DNA of 32,468 bases from an uncultured Eubacteriales bacterium (GCA_900315255.1 OMYH01000007.1:1-32468), one strand, 5' to 3'; positions 7,233 through 16,906 are shown, counted from the stretch's first letter. The notes: generated from the sequence alone by a model not told the origin. Translations and numbers: made by a program.

Positions 7233-7652
7233 ATGCCAACCTTTAACCAACTTGTTAGAAAGGGCAGAGAGGTATCCGAGAAGAAGGCAAAGGCACCTGC
7301 TCTTCTGAAGGGCTGGAACTCAAAGAAGCGCAGAGCTATCGACCAGAGTTCACCGCAGAAGAGAGGCGTGTGCACAGCTGTAAAGACAGCTACACCTAAG
7401 AAGCCTAACTCGGCTCTCAGAAAGATCGCCAGAGTAAGACTCTCAAACGGAATCGAAGTATCTTCATACATTCCGGGTGTTGGTCACAACCTGCAGGAGC
7501 ACAGCGTAGTTCTCATCAGAGGCGGACGTGTTAAGGACCTCCCGGGTGTTCGTTACCACATCATCAGAGGTACGCTTGATGCACAGGGTGTTGCAAAGCG
7601 TATGCAGGCACGTTCAAAGTACGGCGCTAAGCGTCCGAAGGCAGGTAAGTAA
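7233..7652 (+). CDS. rpsL: 30S ribosomal protein S12
   Basis: Decoding-centre protein of the small subunit. The 139-aa sequence has the family blocks [30 protein letters not shown] and [13 protein letters not shown], and ends [11 protein letters not shown]. The conserved PQKRG and [10 protein letters not shown] loops, where streptomycin-resistance changes arise in other bacteria, look wild-type. The N-terminal third is longer than in E. coli S12 (124 aa), with an [16 protein letters not shown] segment as found in many Gram-positive S12 proteins. ATG 7233 matches the family N-terminus; ATG 7224 sits too close to the GGAAAGGAG site (7213-7221). First gene of the str operon. Confidence 0.97.
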   Translation: MPTFNQLVRKGREVSEKKAKAPALLKGWNSKKRRAIDQSSPQKRGVCTAVKTATPKKPNSALRKIARVRLSNGIEVSSYIPGVGHNLQEHSVVLIRGGRVKDLPGVRYHIIRGTLDAQGVAKRMQARSKYGAKRPKAGK

Positions 7653-7695
7653 AGGAAAGACAAATTCTTAAATCTGATTTTAAGAGTATGCTGCT

Positions 7696-7732
7696 CAATA
7701 CGGAGCGTTAATATAAATTCGCCTCTGTATTG
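7696..7732 (+). promoter_or_regulatory. Hairpin in the rpsL-rpsG spacer, possible translational control site
   Basis: caatacggag (7696-7705) pairs with ctctgtattg (7723-7732) over 10 bp with one G-U. In E. coli ribosomal protein S7 binds the rpsL-rpsG spacer and represses its own translation; whether this hairpin plays that part is inference from position only. Confidence 0.4.
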
Positions 7733-7799
7733 GTCACGGGAGTTTGTCACTTTCGAGTACCTATGAGATCATTATTATTTATGAAGGAGGGAAGTTAAG

Positions 7800-8270
7800 A
7801 TGCCAAGAAGAGGTCAGATTGCTAAAAGAGATGTTTTAGCAGATCCTATCTACAACTCAAAGCTTGTTACTCGTCTTATCAACAACATCATGTACGACGG
7901 CAAAAAGGGCGTAGCTCAGAAGATCGTTTACGGTGCTTTTGATATTGTACAGACAAAGACAGGAAGAGATCCGCTTGAGGTTTTCGAGGAGGCTATGGAG
8001 AACGTAATGCCTGTGCTCGAAACAAAGACACGCCGTGTCGGCGGTGCCAACTATCAGGTGCCGATGGAGGTTCGTCCCGAGAGAAGACAGACTTTAGGTC
8101 TGCGTTGGATCTCAAAGTATTCCAGACTGCGTTCTGAGAAGACTATGAAGGAAAGACTTGCAGGAGAGATCCTTGATGCTGTCAACGGTGCAGGCGGCGC
8201 TGCTAAGAAGCGTGACGATACACACAAGATGGCAGAAGCAAACAAGGCTTTCGCACATTTCAGATGGTAA
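7800..8270 (+). CDS. rpsG: 30S ribosomal protein S7
   Basis: Primary 16S rRNA-binding protein that nucleates the head of the small subunit and contacts E-site tRNA. The 156 aa have normal family length, starting [20 protein letters not shown] with the conserved [16 protein letters not shown] loop at about 82-97 and the C-terminal [28 protein letters not shown] ribosome site lies just before ATG 7800. It is separated from rpsL by a 147-bp spacer and from fusA by 18 bp. Confidence 0.97.
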   Translation: MPRRGQIAKRDVLADPIYNSKLVTRLINNIMYDGKKGVAQKIVYGAFDIVQTKTGRDPLEVFEEAMENVMPVLETKTRRVGGANYQVPMEVRPERRQTLGLRWISKYSRLRSEKTMKERLAGEILDAVNGAGGAAKKRDDTHKMAEANKAFAHFRW

Positions 8271-8288
8271 TTATAATAGGAGGATACT

Positions 8289-10388
8289 ATGCCAAGAGAA
8301 GTTTCGCTTGAAAAAACTCGTAATATCGGTATCATGGCTCACATCGATGCCGGTAAAACAACTACGACAGAGCGTATCCTATTCTATACAGGTATCAACC
8401 ATAAGATTGGTGAAACACACGAGGGTGCTTCTACAATGGACTGGATGGCTCAGGAGAAGGAGAGAGGTATCACCATCACTTCTGCTGCTACTACCTGCTA
8501 CTGGCAGGGCAGCGAGCACCAGTATGACAAGCACCGTATCAATATAATTGACACACCCGGACACGTTGACTTTACGGTAGAGGTTGAGCGTTCGCTTCGA
8601 GTTCTCGACGGATCCGTAACGGTTCTTTGTGCAAAGGGCGGTGTTGAGCCACAGTCTGAGACTGTATGGCGTCAGGCTGACAACTATAAGGTACCCCGTA
8701 TGGTATACGTCAACAAGATGGACATCATGGGTGCAGACTTCTACAGAGTTGTTCAGATGATGAAGGATCGCTTGAAATGTAATGCCGTTCCGATACAGCT
8801 GCCTATCGGTTCGGAGGATACCTTTAAGGGTATTATTGACCTCATAACCATGAAGGCTGAGATCTACTACGATGATCTCGGAAAGGATATGAGAGAGGAA
8901 GAGATTCCCGAGGATATGAAGGATCTCGCAGAGGAGTACCACGAGAAGCTCATTGAGTCTGTTGCAGAGCTTGACGAGGAGCTTATGGAGAAATACTTTG
9001 GCGGCGAGGAGCTCACAATAGATGAGATCAAGTCAGTTATCCGTAAGGCAACAATAGATAACACAATGGTTCCCGTATGCTGCGGTACATCTTATCGTAA
9101 CAAGGGTGTTCAGAAGCTTCTGGACGCAATCATTGATTATATGCCTGCTCCGACAGACATCCCCGCTATCAAGGGCGTAAACCCCAACACAGACGAGGAG
9201 ATCGAAAGACACGCATCCGACACAGAGCCGTTCTCGGCGCTTGCATTCAAGATTGCAACAGACCCGTTCGTAGGTAAGCTGTGCTTCTTCAGAGTGTACT
9301 CGGGCAGCGTTGACGCAGGTACAACAGTTTATAACTCAACAAAGGACAAGAATGAGCGTATCGGCCGTATCGTACAGCTTCACGCTAATTCAAGAACAGA
9401 TATCCAGACTTGCTACGCAGGCGATATCGCAGGCGCTATCGGTCTTAAGACTACAACAACAGGTGATACACTCTGTGACGAAAAGAACCCCGTAATCCTT
9501 GAGTCTATGGAGTTCCCGGAGCCGGTTATCCGTGTTGCAATCGAGCCTAAGACAAAGGCAGGTCAGGAAAAGATGGGTATTGCTCTTGCAAAGCTTGCAG
9601 AGGAAGACCCGACCTTCAAAGCATACACAGACGAAGAGACAGGTCAGACAATTATCGCAGGTATGGGTGAGCTTCACCTTGAGATCATCGTTGACAGACT
9701 TCTCAGAGAGTTTAAGGTAGAGGCAACAGTCGGCAAGCCGCAGGTTGCTTACAAAGAGACGATCAAGGGCAGTTCCGATGTTGATCAGAAGTACGCTCGT
9801 CAGTCAGGCGGTAAGGGTCAGTACGGTCATGTTAAGATCAAGCTTGAGCCGAACCCGGGCAAGGGTTACGAGTTCGTGAACGCAGTTGTCGGCGGCGCTA
9901 TCCCGAAGGAGTACATTCCTGCTGTAGACGCAGGTATCCAGGGCGCTATGCAGTGCGGTGTTCTCGCTAACTACAATGTAGTTGACGTAAAGGTTACTCT
10001 TTATGACGGTTCTTATCATGAGGTCGACTCTTCTGAAATGGCATTTAAGATCGCAGGTTCTATGGCGTTCAAGGAGGCTATGAAGAAGGCACAGCCGATT
10101 CTCCTCGAGCCCCTCATGAAGGTTAACGTTATCGTTCCTGAGGATTACATGGGCGACGTTATCGGCGACCTTAACTCACGCCGTGGTATGATCAGAAGCA
10201 TGGAGACAGAGAACGGTACATCAAGAATCACATCTAATGTTCCGCTGTCAGAGATGTTCGGTTACGCAACAGACCTTCGTTCCAAGACACAGGGACGTGG
10301 TCAGTATGTAATGGAGCCCGACACCTATCAGGAGGTTCCGAAGAACATCGGTGAGGCTATCATGACAAGCCGTAAGAAGGCAGATTGA
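8289..10388 (+). CDS. fusA: Translation elongation factor G
   Basis: Ribosome-dependent GTPase that drives translocation. The 699-aa protein has the full EF-G layout: G domain with P-loop AHIDAGKT (17-24), switch region [16 protein letters not shown], and NKMD in YVNKMDIMG; then domains II-V with the conserved GMGELHLEI block in domain III and the RGM-containing loop ([11 protein letters not shown]) in domain V. Position in the str operon marks it as the housekeeping EF-G rather than an EF-G2 or tetracycline-resistance paralogue. A perfect AGGAGG site (8279-8284) precedes ATG 8289. The internal tuf promoter lies 28 bp after its stop. Confidence 0.98.
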   Translation: MPREVSLEKTRNIGIMAHIDAGKTTTTERILFYTGINHKIGETHEGASTMDWMAQEKERGITITSAATTCYWQGSEHQYDKHRINIIDTPGHVDFTVEVERSLRVLDGSVTVLCAKGGVEPQSETVWRQADNYKVPRMVYVNKMDIMGADFYRVVQMMKDRLKCNAVPIQLPIGSEDTFKGIIDLITMKAEIYYDDLGKDMREEEIPEDMKDLAEEYHEKLIESVAELDEELMEKYFGGEELTIDEIKSVIRKATIDNTMVPVCCGTSYRNKGVQKLLDAIIDYMPAPTDIPAIKGVNPNTDEEIERHASDTEPFSALAFKIATDPFVGKLCFFRVYSGSVDAGTTVYNSTKDKNERIGRIVQLHANSRTDIQTCYAGDIAGAIGLKTTTTGDTLCDEKNPVILESMEFPEPVIRVAIEPKTKAGQEKMGIALAKLAEEDPTFKAYTDEETGQTIIAGMGELHLEIIVDRLLREFKVEATVGKPQVAYKETIKGSSDVDQKYARQSGGKGQYGHVKIKLEPNPGKGYEFVNAVVGGAIPKEYIPAVDAGIQGAMQCGVLANYNVVDVKVTLYDGSYHEVDSSEMAFKIAGSMAFKEAMKKAQPILLEPLMKVNVIVPEDYMGDVIGDLNSRRGMIRSMETENGTSRITSNVPLSEMFGYATDLRSKTQGRGQYVMEPDTYQEVPKNIGEAIMTSRKKAD

Positions 10389-10416
10389 TAATTCTCACAA
10401 AATTTACAAAAAGGTG

Positions 10417-10445
10417 TTGCAATTTTCCTGAAAACTTGCTATTAT
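10417..10445 (+). promoter_or_regulatory. Internal promoter ahead of tuf
   Basis: TTGCAA (10417-10422), 17-bp spacer, TATTAT (10440-10445), in the 91-bp fusA-tuf spacer. It would allow EF-Tu to be made in excess over the other str products. Confidence 0.72.
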
Positions 10446-10479
10446 ATATTTAATCAATTAAAAAAGGAGTGATTTTCCA

Positions 10480-11682
10480 ATGGCAAAGGAAAAATTTGAA
10501 AGAAATAAGCCGCATGTTAACATTGGTACAATCGGCCACGTTGACCACGGTAAAACAACTCTTACAGCTGCTATCACAAAGGTTCTCGGCCTTGAGGGTT
10601 CAGCAGACTTCGTAGATTACGCTAACATCGATAAGGCTCCCGAGGAGAGAGAGCGTGGTATCACAATCAACACAGCACACGTTGAGTATGAGACAGCCAA
10701 CCGTCACTATGCTCACGTTGACTGCCCCGGTCATGCCGACTACGTTAAGAACATGATCACAGGTGCTGCTCAGATGGACGGTGCTATCCTCGTTGTATCT
10801 GCTGCTGACGGTCCTATGCCTCAGACAAGAGAGCACATCCTTCTTTCTCGTCAGGTTGGCGTTCCTTACATCGTAGTATTCATGAACAAGACTGATCAGG
10901 TAGACGATGAAGAGCTTCTCGACCTCGTAGAGATGGAGATCAGAGAGCTTCTCGACGAGTATGAGTTCCCCGGCGACGACACACCGATCATCAAGGGTTC
11001 TGCATTCCTCGCACTTGATTCTGATTCTAAGGATCCTAACGCTCCCGAGTATAAGTGCATTCACGAGCTCATGGAGGCTGTTGACTCTTACATTCCTACT
11101 CCTGAGCGTAAGGCAGACCTTCCGTTCCTTATGCCTGTTGAGGACGTATTCACAATCACAGGTCGTGGTACAGTTGCTACAGGTAGAGTTGAGAGAGGTC
11201 AGCTCAGAACTTCTGAGGAAGTTGAGATCGTTGGTCTTACAGATGAGAAGAGAAAAGTTGTTGTTACAGGTATCGAGATGTTCAGAAAGATCCTTGACTA
11301 TGCTGAGGCAGGCGACAACATCGGTGTTCTTCTCCGTGGTGTTCAGAGAAATGAGATCGAGCGTGGTCAGGTTCTGGCTAAGCCCGGCACAATCCATCCT
11401 CACACAAAGTTCCGTGGTCAGGTTTATGTACTGACTAAGGATGAGGGCGGTCGTCACACTCCGTTCTTCAACAACTATCGTCCCCAGTTCTATTTTAGAA
11501 CAACTGACGTTACAGGCGTAATCACCCTTCCCGAGGGAACACAGATGTGTATGCCCGGTGATAACGTAGAGATGGACGTTGAGCTTATCACACCTATCGC
11601 AATCGAAGTTGGTCTGCGTTTCGCTATCCGTGAGGGCGGCCGTACAGTAGGTTCAGGTGCTGTTACAGCTATCAACGAGTAA
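10480..11682 (+). CDS. tuf: Translation elongation factor Tu
   Basis: GTPase that brings aminoacyl-tRNA to the ribosome. The 400-aa protein contains P-loop GHVDHGKT (19-26), [12 protein letters not shown] effector region, DCPGH (81-85) and NKTD (136-139). Most EF-Tu proteins read NKCD at the last motif; Thr is compatible with the NKxD consensus. Domains II and III are complete ([49 protein letters not shown]). It starts at ATG 10480 behind AAAAAGGAG. Transcription is from the str operon and probably its own promoter, ending at the terminator at 11710-11741. Confidence 0.98.
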   Translation: MAKEKFERNKPHVNIGTIGHVDHGKTTLTAAITKVLGLEGSADFVDYANIDKAPEERERGITINTAHVEYETANRHYAHVDCPGHADYVKNMITGAAQMDGAILVVSAADGPMPQTREHILLSRQVGVPYIVVFMNKTDQVDDEELLDLVEMEIRELLDEYEFPGDDTPIIKGSAFLALDSDSKDPNAPEYKCIHELMEAVDSYIPTPERKADLPFLMPVEDVFTITGRGTVATGRVERGQLRTSEEVEIVGLTDEKRKVVVTGIEMFRKILDYAEAGDNIGVLLRGVQRNEIERGQVLAKPGTIHPHTKFRGQVYVLTKDEGGRHTPFFNNYRPQFYFRTTDVTGVITLPEGTQMCMPGDNVEMDVELITPIAIEVGLRFAIREGGRTVGSGAVTAINE

Positions 11683-11709
11683 TTTCTTTCATAGTAATTG
11701 CATGATATT

Positions 11710-11741
11710 TCCCCTTGTCCTTGTGGCAGGGGGATTTTTTT
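11710..11741 (+). terminator. Rho-independent terminator of the str operon
   Basis: tccccttg (11710-11717) pairs with caggggga (11727-11734), followed by seven T. The 25-base hairpin recurs with one difference at 13476-13500 behind the broken dockerin gene. Confidence 0.88.
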
Positions 11742-12095
11742 CGGATAGTTTGTTCTCTTCTATATTCCTTTTGTCGTTGGGCTGAGGGTCGCTATGCGGT
11801 AACGAGCAAGTTTCGCCTAACTTTACTGTTAACAATAATGTTTCCTGCACAATTAATTTCACTTCCTCCCGAAACTAATCGGGGGGATTTTTGTATTTGG
11901 CAAATATATACAAAAACAATCAAAATTGTTTTATATCTATCTTCATATATACATTACATTAAGTGTATAAATATATCACAAAACGGCTATATTATATTAT
12001 TGAAAATTTATTCGGAAACGCTTTTCAAAATAGACATCTGATTTGTCCGTAATACAAAAGGTTTCTGAAAATCACAATTACAGGGAGTGTTTAAG
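11742..12095. other. Intergenic region between tuf and the dockerin cluster
   Basis: Holds a decayed copy of the hairpin repeat family (about 11780-11833), a second terminator-like hairpin (11865-11892), an AT-rich inverted repeat aaaacaat-caaa-attgtttt (11913-11932), then AT-rich sequence. No promoter with a convincing -35/-10 pair was found for the gene at 12096, and no reading frame here has a ribosome site. Confidence 0.6.
11865..11892 (+). terminator. Second terminator-like hairpin downstream of tuf
   Basis: cctcccga (11865-11872) pairs with tcgggggg (11879-11886) with one G-T, loop aactaa, followed by attttt. Confidence 0.6.
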
Positions 12096-13455
12096 ATGAG
12101 CAAAGAAATGAAGAAAATGATCTCAAAGGTGCTTATATGCTGTATGCTGTTATCGGCATCATACACGGGAATAACGGCAAACGCTGTTGAGGCTGACGAG
12201 GCTCAGGCTGCCGAGACACAGGTCGAGCAGGCAGAAGGCTATCGTGTTAAGGAACCACTGATTAAATCACGTCCTTCGGACTGAGCACCAAATTTGCTTG
12301 CATCTTTTTGTCAAATTGCACTCAAAATCCTTGAAATACGTCAGCGCTCAATTTAATCAGTGTCTCCTTAAGTTTATCACAAACGGAATCCATGTGGAGT
12401 ATGACGGCAAAGAGATTTCCGACGGTGAGACGGTTATCTCAACGAAAAAGCCGGCAGTATGGATCGAGACCGACGGCTATTTTGTAGATCGTGACGGCAA
12501 CAGGATAGACGACAATGACCTGAACGATCCCGAAAAAGCTCCTGTTGCATGGGTGGACAATGCTAAGGAAATGCACGGTGACGGCGACGGTTATGTGAGG
12601 TTCACTATCGATCAGGGGAATCCCCTGTTCCTGTTTGACGGCGAGTACGATCACATGGGCTACTATGGCAGCGGCGAGTTTGAAGTTAAGGGAATTTCGA
12701 GCGATCTCACCATTGAGATCAGACCTAATCCAAATGATGTTGTGACAGGTGAGCTGTCCGACTACAGTGACGAGCAGGAGGATTCACACGGCGCATTTGA
12801 CACACAGGGTGTAACAGATAAGCCGGCATCAAAGGGGAATGATGATGTAAAGAAAGAGGGCTATCGTGTAACCTTTGTTACACACGGAGCACACATTGAA
12901 TGTGACGGGAAAATGATAAACGATGGCGATACTGTTTATACATATGAAGCTGAGTCTTCATGGATCGAGACCGACGGTTATTTTGTCAATCGTGACGGTA
13001 AAAGAATCGAAGACAATGAGATCAACGACCCTGCCAACATTCCCGTTTCATGGGTGGATAATGCTAAAGAGCTGCACGGTGATGGCGACGGTGCTGTGAA
13101 GTTCAGATTGACCGAGGGCAATCCCATGTTCAAGGTCAACGGCGAATACGACCACATGGGTTACAGCGGTGACGGCAATTTTGAAATAATCGGTATCTCC
13201 GAGGATATTACCATTGAGGTAACTGCTCCTTACGGAAGGCTTGGAGATGTGAACGGCGATGATAAGGCTTCGGCTAAGGACAGTATGCTTATTCAGAGAT
13301 ATGCCGTTAACATTTCAGACCTTGACGATACACAGAAGGCTCTTGCCGACGTTGACAACAACGGTAAGGTAACGAACTCCGACGCTTTGAACATTTTAAG
13401 ATATACGGTTAAGGAGAACGTTAAGTATTCGATCGGAGAGGAAAAAATTATTTAA
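12096..13455 (+). pseudogene. Secreted dockerin protein with two copies of an unknown repeat, split by a 117-bp element
   Basis: The 5' part (12096-12250) encodes a signal peptide (MSKEMKKMISKVLICCMLL..., cleavage near ANA) and a short linker ending GYRV. The rest (12372-13455) encodes two ~120-residue repeats, each running from a (GYR)V[KT]FVT-type strand to GIS.DITIE, with shared blocks WIETDGYFV, VSWVDNAKE and GEYDHMGY, then a dockerin (LGDVNGDDKA ... ILRYTVKEN). An element at 12251-12367 plus a 4-bp TTAA duplication (121 bp) adds an in-frame stop at 12282-12284 and shifts the frame. Removing 121 bp joins the codons for YRV-KFITNG, matching YRV-TFVTHG of repeat 2. The downstream part has no ribosome site, so only a truncated secreted peptide of 62 residues is expected. 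Ribosome site AGGGAG at 12082-12087 favours ATG 12096 over GTG 12087. Confidence 0.88.
12251..12367. mobile_element. 117-bp MITE-like element (copy A) with TTAA target duplication
   Basis: Flanked by TTAA on both sides (12247-12250 and 12368-12371). The left end GGAACCACTGATTAAATC and the reverse complement of the right end GGAGACACTGATTAAATT match at 14 of 18 positions, forming imperfect terminal inverted repeats. It has no coding capacity. An almost identical copy with an 11-bp internal deletion sits at 20160-20265, and a longer variant ends at 155. Insertion broke the dockerin gene around it. The mobilising transposase is not in the window. Confidence 0.88.
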
Positions 13456-13475
13456 GAGAATATAACACTGAGTTT

Positions 13476-13500
13476 TCCCCTTGTCCTTGCGGCAGGGGGA
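13476..13500 (+). terminator. Terminator hairpin after the broken dockerin gene
   Basis: tccccttg ... caggggga hairpin, identical to the str operon terminator except one loop base. The following sequence is attgttataaaaattttttt, so the T-run is offset by about 12 bases and termination may be weaker. Confidence 0.65.
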
Positions 13501-13621
13501 ATTGTTATAAAAATTTTTTTATAATTTTTTATTTTTTTTACTGCGAAAAATCGGCAGGTGCTGTGTCTAATAAACAGAAGGCTGATTTGAAAAGCCCAAA
13601 ATACTTAAAGGAGTGGAAACA

Positions 13622-16600
13622 ATGAGTAAACAAATGAACAAAATGCTTGCCCTGCTGCTTGTGTGCTGCATGATGATAGGGACAGCAAGTACGGCAACAA
13701 CGGCGAGCGCAGCGGAGATTCAACAGATTAGCAGTATGTCAGCTGAGGAGATCGACAATTTTGATGATGAATCCATAAATGATGTTGGATTTGTCACAGG
13801 TCACCGTATTACATTTAAATGTGAGGACGGTATTGCTATTATGCATGACGGCGAGCCGATAGGCGAGGACGGTGTTGTTTATACAGATGATATAAATTAT
13901 GCTGCCGAGTCCCGTGACGAAGCCGAGAAGAAGGATTTCGTATTTTCCGTGGAAGAGAACAAGGATCATGATGTCAGTATTAATTTTTCTATCCGTGGGG
14001 AATATGATACCCTTAAAGGCATTAAAAACGGAAATGAAGAATACATGGACCCCTTTACATTTACATATGATAACTACGATTATTATGTAATAACCGGTAT
14101 AACAAGTGATGTTTCGGTTAATGTCTGGTTTGGATATCCGGACGTTGGCTGCGTTGCCGGTTATTATGTGAATTTTGTAACAAACGGGTTTACTGTTTAT
14201 GGTGACGGTATAGATTTAGACAATACCTTATATACAGGGGATATATTTCTTTGCGGCTTTAGTGAAGGTAAATGTATTCGGTTTAAAGACGCAGATAAGA
14301 AGGATATTACTTTTGAGGTAAAAGAATCCGATCCCGATTTCAGAATTACAGGTGATTATGAGGAGATCGCTGCCAACGGCGACGGATCATATACGATAAC
14401 CGGTATAACAAGCGATCTGACCGTAGAAATAGTTGAAGGCTCCGAAGATGATCTTATGGCAGGACATAAGGTAACATTTAACTTTGATAAGGAAGACTTC
14501 GCTGTTTACGATAGTAATATCGACCATATTAATAACGGCGATACCGTACAGACCGCAAACATTAATACTAAATTGGAAAAATCGCCTTATCCGAAGGACT
14601 ATACATTCTATCTGTATGAGTATCTGGATAAGGAGAGCGATATGGTAATTACAGTGAACGGTGATTATAAGGAATTAACTGATCACGGACTTTACTATAC
14701 GATTGAAGGTATAACAGGTGATGTTACCGTCAATATCGGAGTAGACGACACACGCAAAAGCATAAATCAGGCCATCAGAGCGTTTGGTTCCGAATTTTTC
14801 AGACTAACATATCAGAAAGAAAGAGAAGCAGACGGCAAAAACGGCAGCAATATAGTGGTTTCCCCCTTGTCGCTCTATACAGATGTTTCTTTGCTTGAAA
14901 ACGGTACGGCAAATATGACGCAGGAAGAAATTCTTGCTATGCTGACAAACGGTAACGATAAGCTCGGCGAGAATGACTTGAATGAGTATATCAAGAAGTA
15001 CATGGAAAAGGCCGCAAAGAAAGATGTTGTTCATATGGCAAACAGCGTTTATATTTCAAACCGTCAAGACATCAGAGTGAACCCAGATTTTGTCGATACA
15101 GCTCATAATTACTATGACGCAGAAGTGTTCAGGGCAACACCCGATCAAGCTTTGGTAGATAGGATCAACAAGTGGGCTTCCGATCAGACTAAAGGCAGTA
15201 TAGACAAGGTTGTTGACAACGAAGATATTAACCCAATGACGAACTCTGTCCTGCTGAACGCTATCGCTTTTGACGGCAAGTGGAATAAACCATACGAAGA
15301 TGATCAGATACTGAAGGAAAAGTTCACAAATTACAACGGCACAAAGACAGAAGTTGATTTTCTCGACGATTGGCAGGATTATTACTACACCGACGGCAAG
15401 GCTCTTGCATTTACAAGACCATATGAGGACGATTACAAATTTGTTGCTGTTCTCCCGAACGAAGACGTAGGCGTTGACAAGTATATTGAAGAAATGGACG
15501 GCAGCACGATCACTAACCTGCTTAATAAAAGCTGTCGGGCAGATGTGCATACAAGAATACCGAAATTTGAGTTTGACAACAGATTTGAGCTTAACGACAC
15601 AATGAAAGAGATGGGTATGGCGCAGGCATTTGACAAGTTAGAAGCCGATCTGTCAAGACTTGCTCCGAGCGTACTGCCATATAGAAATACTTTTGTAGAG
15701 ACTGTCAGACAGCTTACCCACATAAAGCTTGACGAGAAGGGCACAAAGGCAGAGGCAGTAACAGTAATTATTAACGGAGATACCGATGCGTCTACAGATA
15801 CCGATTACGATCTTCCGTTGGTTGAGATATTCCTCGACAGACCGTTCATCTTTGCGATATGCGATAATGACAATAATATTCCCGTATTTGTCGGTACGGT
15901 TAATAAGATGTCGGACGACGAAGGCACGATCAAGAATGACACCGATAACACAGACGACACAGACAACACTGACATTACCGATACGGATGTAAAGGATACC
16001 TCCGATCTTCCTAAGAAGGACACCGAAGACCCTGCACACGGCGACGACCGGATTGGTTACCTCGGCGATGTGAGCGGCGACGGCAAGGTTACCGCACGGG
16101 ACAGCCTACTCATACAGAGATTTGCCATAAATCTTGTGCAGCTTGACGAAACACAGCAAAAATTGGCAGACGTTGACGGAAACAATAAGGTCACCGCAGC
16201 AGACGCGCTCAATATTCTGAGGTATTCCGTTAAAGCAAACGTGAAGTATGCAATAGGCGAACTGTTGTTTGGCAATGATATTCCCGGTGAAGTAACATAT
16301 TATTTCCTTGCGCCCGAAGATTTTCTCCATGTTACAACTGATTATGCTAATGAGGAACAGGTTATCAATAACAAGATCGGGTTGGAGATATTTGATATCA
16401 ACGGAAAGCAGATAATGAACGTTGATGAAATGGAGCGTGCGTTTGATATTGAAACTCCCGTCTACAAAGTTACTCTTCCCGTGTCGTCCGATTATGATCA
16501 TATGATTTTTAAAGGATATGACGACCAAGACGGACGCTTTGTTTATTATTTTGTTTATTATTCAGATAGTATCTCTCTGCAGGATTCGCCCAAGAATTTT

Positions 16601-16837
16601 GACGGTATGATATATCTTCTCAACTGTGACAAGACCATTGGGGTTGAATCGATCTACAGGTCGGATGTAATTGATAATAATGATTTTATTCGTAAAGAGT
16701 ATATCGAGTATACTGAAGGCGGCTGGTTCTCAATTGACCCCAAAAGCGATAACTATTACAGAAACAGCGATTATTATAAGACATATATTTATAATATTCT
16801 GTTCAACGCTTACTGGACAGAATATATATATAAATAA
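13622..16837 (+). CDS. Secreted serpin with N-terminal repeats, internal dockerin and C-terminal tail (1071 aa)
   Basis: Signal peptide 1-31 (MSKQMNKMLALLLVCC..., AxA near ASA). Three ~100-residue repeats follow (about 60-175, 179-275, 280-377), each ending with an ITSDVTV/GITGDVTV strand; they resemble the repeats of the neighbouring broken gene. A full serpin domain spans about 383-763 (NIVVSPLSLYTDVSLL, VLLNAIAFDGKWNKPY, final RPFIFAI ... PVFVGTV). Serpins trap serine or cysteine proteases by inserting a cleaved reactive loop. The hinge here, GTKAEAV at 707-713, is near the inhibitory consensus but with Glu at P11, and the loop up to RPF (740) is about nine residues longer than in alpha-1-antitrypsin. 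A Thr/Asp-rich linker leads to a dockerin (814-880), then 190 residues of unknown sequence. ATG 13622 follows AAAGGAG. It is likely bound to a cell-surface scaffold. Confidence 0.92.
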   Translation: MSKQMNKMLALLLVCCMMIGTASTATTASAAEIQQISSMSAEEIDNFDDESINDVGFVTGHRITFKCEDGIAIMHDGEPIGEDGVVYTDDINYAAESRDEAEKKDFVFSVEENKDHDVSINFSIRGEYDTLKGIKNGNEEYMDPFTFTYDNYDYYVITGITSDVSVNVWFGYPDVGCVAGYYVNFVTNGFTVYGDGIDLDNTLYTGDIFLCGFSEGKCIRFKDADKKDITFEVKESDPDFRITGDYEEIAANGDGSYTITGITSDLTVEIVEGSEDDLMAGHKVTFNFDKEDFAVYDSNIDHINNGDTVQTANINTKLEKSPYPKDYTFYLYEYLDKESDMVITVNGDYKELTDHGLYYTIEGITGDVTVNIGVDDTRKSINQAIRAFGSEFFRLTYQKEREADGKNGSNIVVSPLSLYTDVSLLENGTANMTQEEILAMLTNGNDKLGENDLNEYIKKYMEKAAKKDVVHMANSVYISNRQDIRVNPDFVDTAHNYYDAEVFRATPDQALVDRINKWASDQTKGSIDKVVDNEDINPMTNSVLLNAIAFDGKWNKPYEDDQILKEKFTNYNGTKTEVDFLDDWQDYYYTDGKALAFTRPYEDDYKFVAVLPNEDVGVDKYIEEMDGSTITNLLNKSCRADVHTRIPKFEFDNRFELNDTMKEMGMAQAFDKLEADLSRLAPSVLPYRNTFVETVRQLTHIKLDEKGTKAEAVTVIINGDTDASTDTDYDLPLVEIFLDRPFIFAICDNDNNIPVFVGTVNKMSDDEGTIKNDTDNTDDTDNTDITDTDVKDTSDLPKKDTEDPAHGDDRIGYLGDVSGDGKVTARDSLLIQRFAINLVQLDETQQKLADVDGNNKVTAADALNILRYSVKANVKYAIGELLFGNDIPGEVTYYFLAPEDFLHVTTDYANEEQVINNKIGLEIFDINGKQIMNVDEMERAFDIETPVYKVTLPVSSDYDHMIFKGYDDQDGRFVYYFVYYSDSISLQDSPKNFDGMIYLLNCDKTIGVESIYRSDVIDNNDFIRKEYIEYTEGGWFSIDPKSDNYYRNSDYYKTYIYNILFNAYWTEYIYK

Positions 16838-16866
16838 ACAGCTGAGTTAATTGAATATAAGAAAAC

Positions 16867-16906
16867 CCCGATTGTTTCAATGCAGTCGGGATTTTTTTCT
16901 TTTTAT
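16867..16906 (+). terminator. Rho-independent terminator after the serpin gene
   Basis: cccgattg (16867-16874) pairs with cagtcggg (16883-16890) with one G-T, followed by atttttttcttttta. Confidence 0.88.

Noticed and set aside
10600-11457. 285-aa minus-strand frame inside tuf
   Set aside because: Shadow of the highly biased codon use of EF-Tu; no homology or start signals.
11715-12041. 108-aa plus-strand frame after tuf
   Set aside because: Begins inside the tuf terminator and crosses a second hairpin and AT-rich sequence; no ribosome site.
12282-12284. Programmed stop readthrough or recoding in the split dockerin gene
   Set aside because: The insert is 121 bp with target duplicates, so both a stop and a frameshift exist. 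A second copy of the same element in an intergenic region explains the interruption.
12298-13455. Independent 385-aa gene starting at TTG 12298
   Set aside because: The start lies inside the inserted element and has no ribosome site. The first residues are element sequence, and the true reading continues from 12096 after removing 121 bp.
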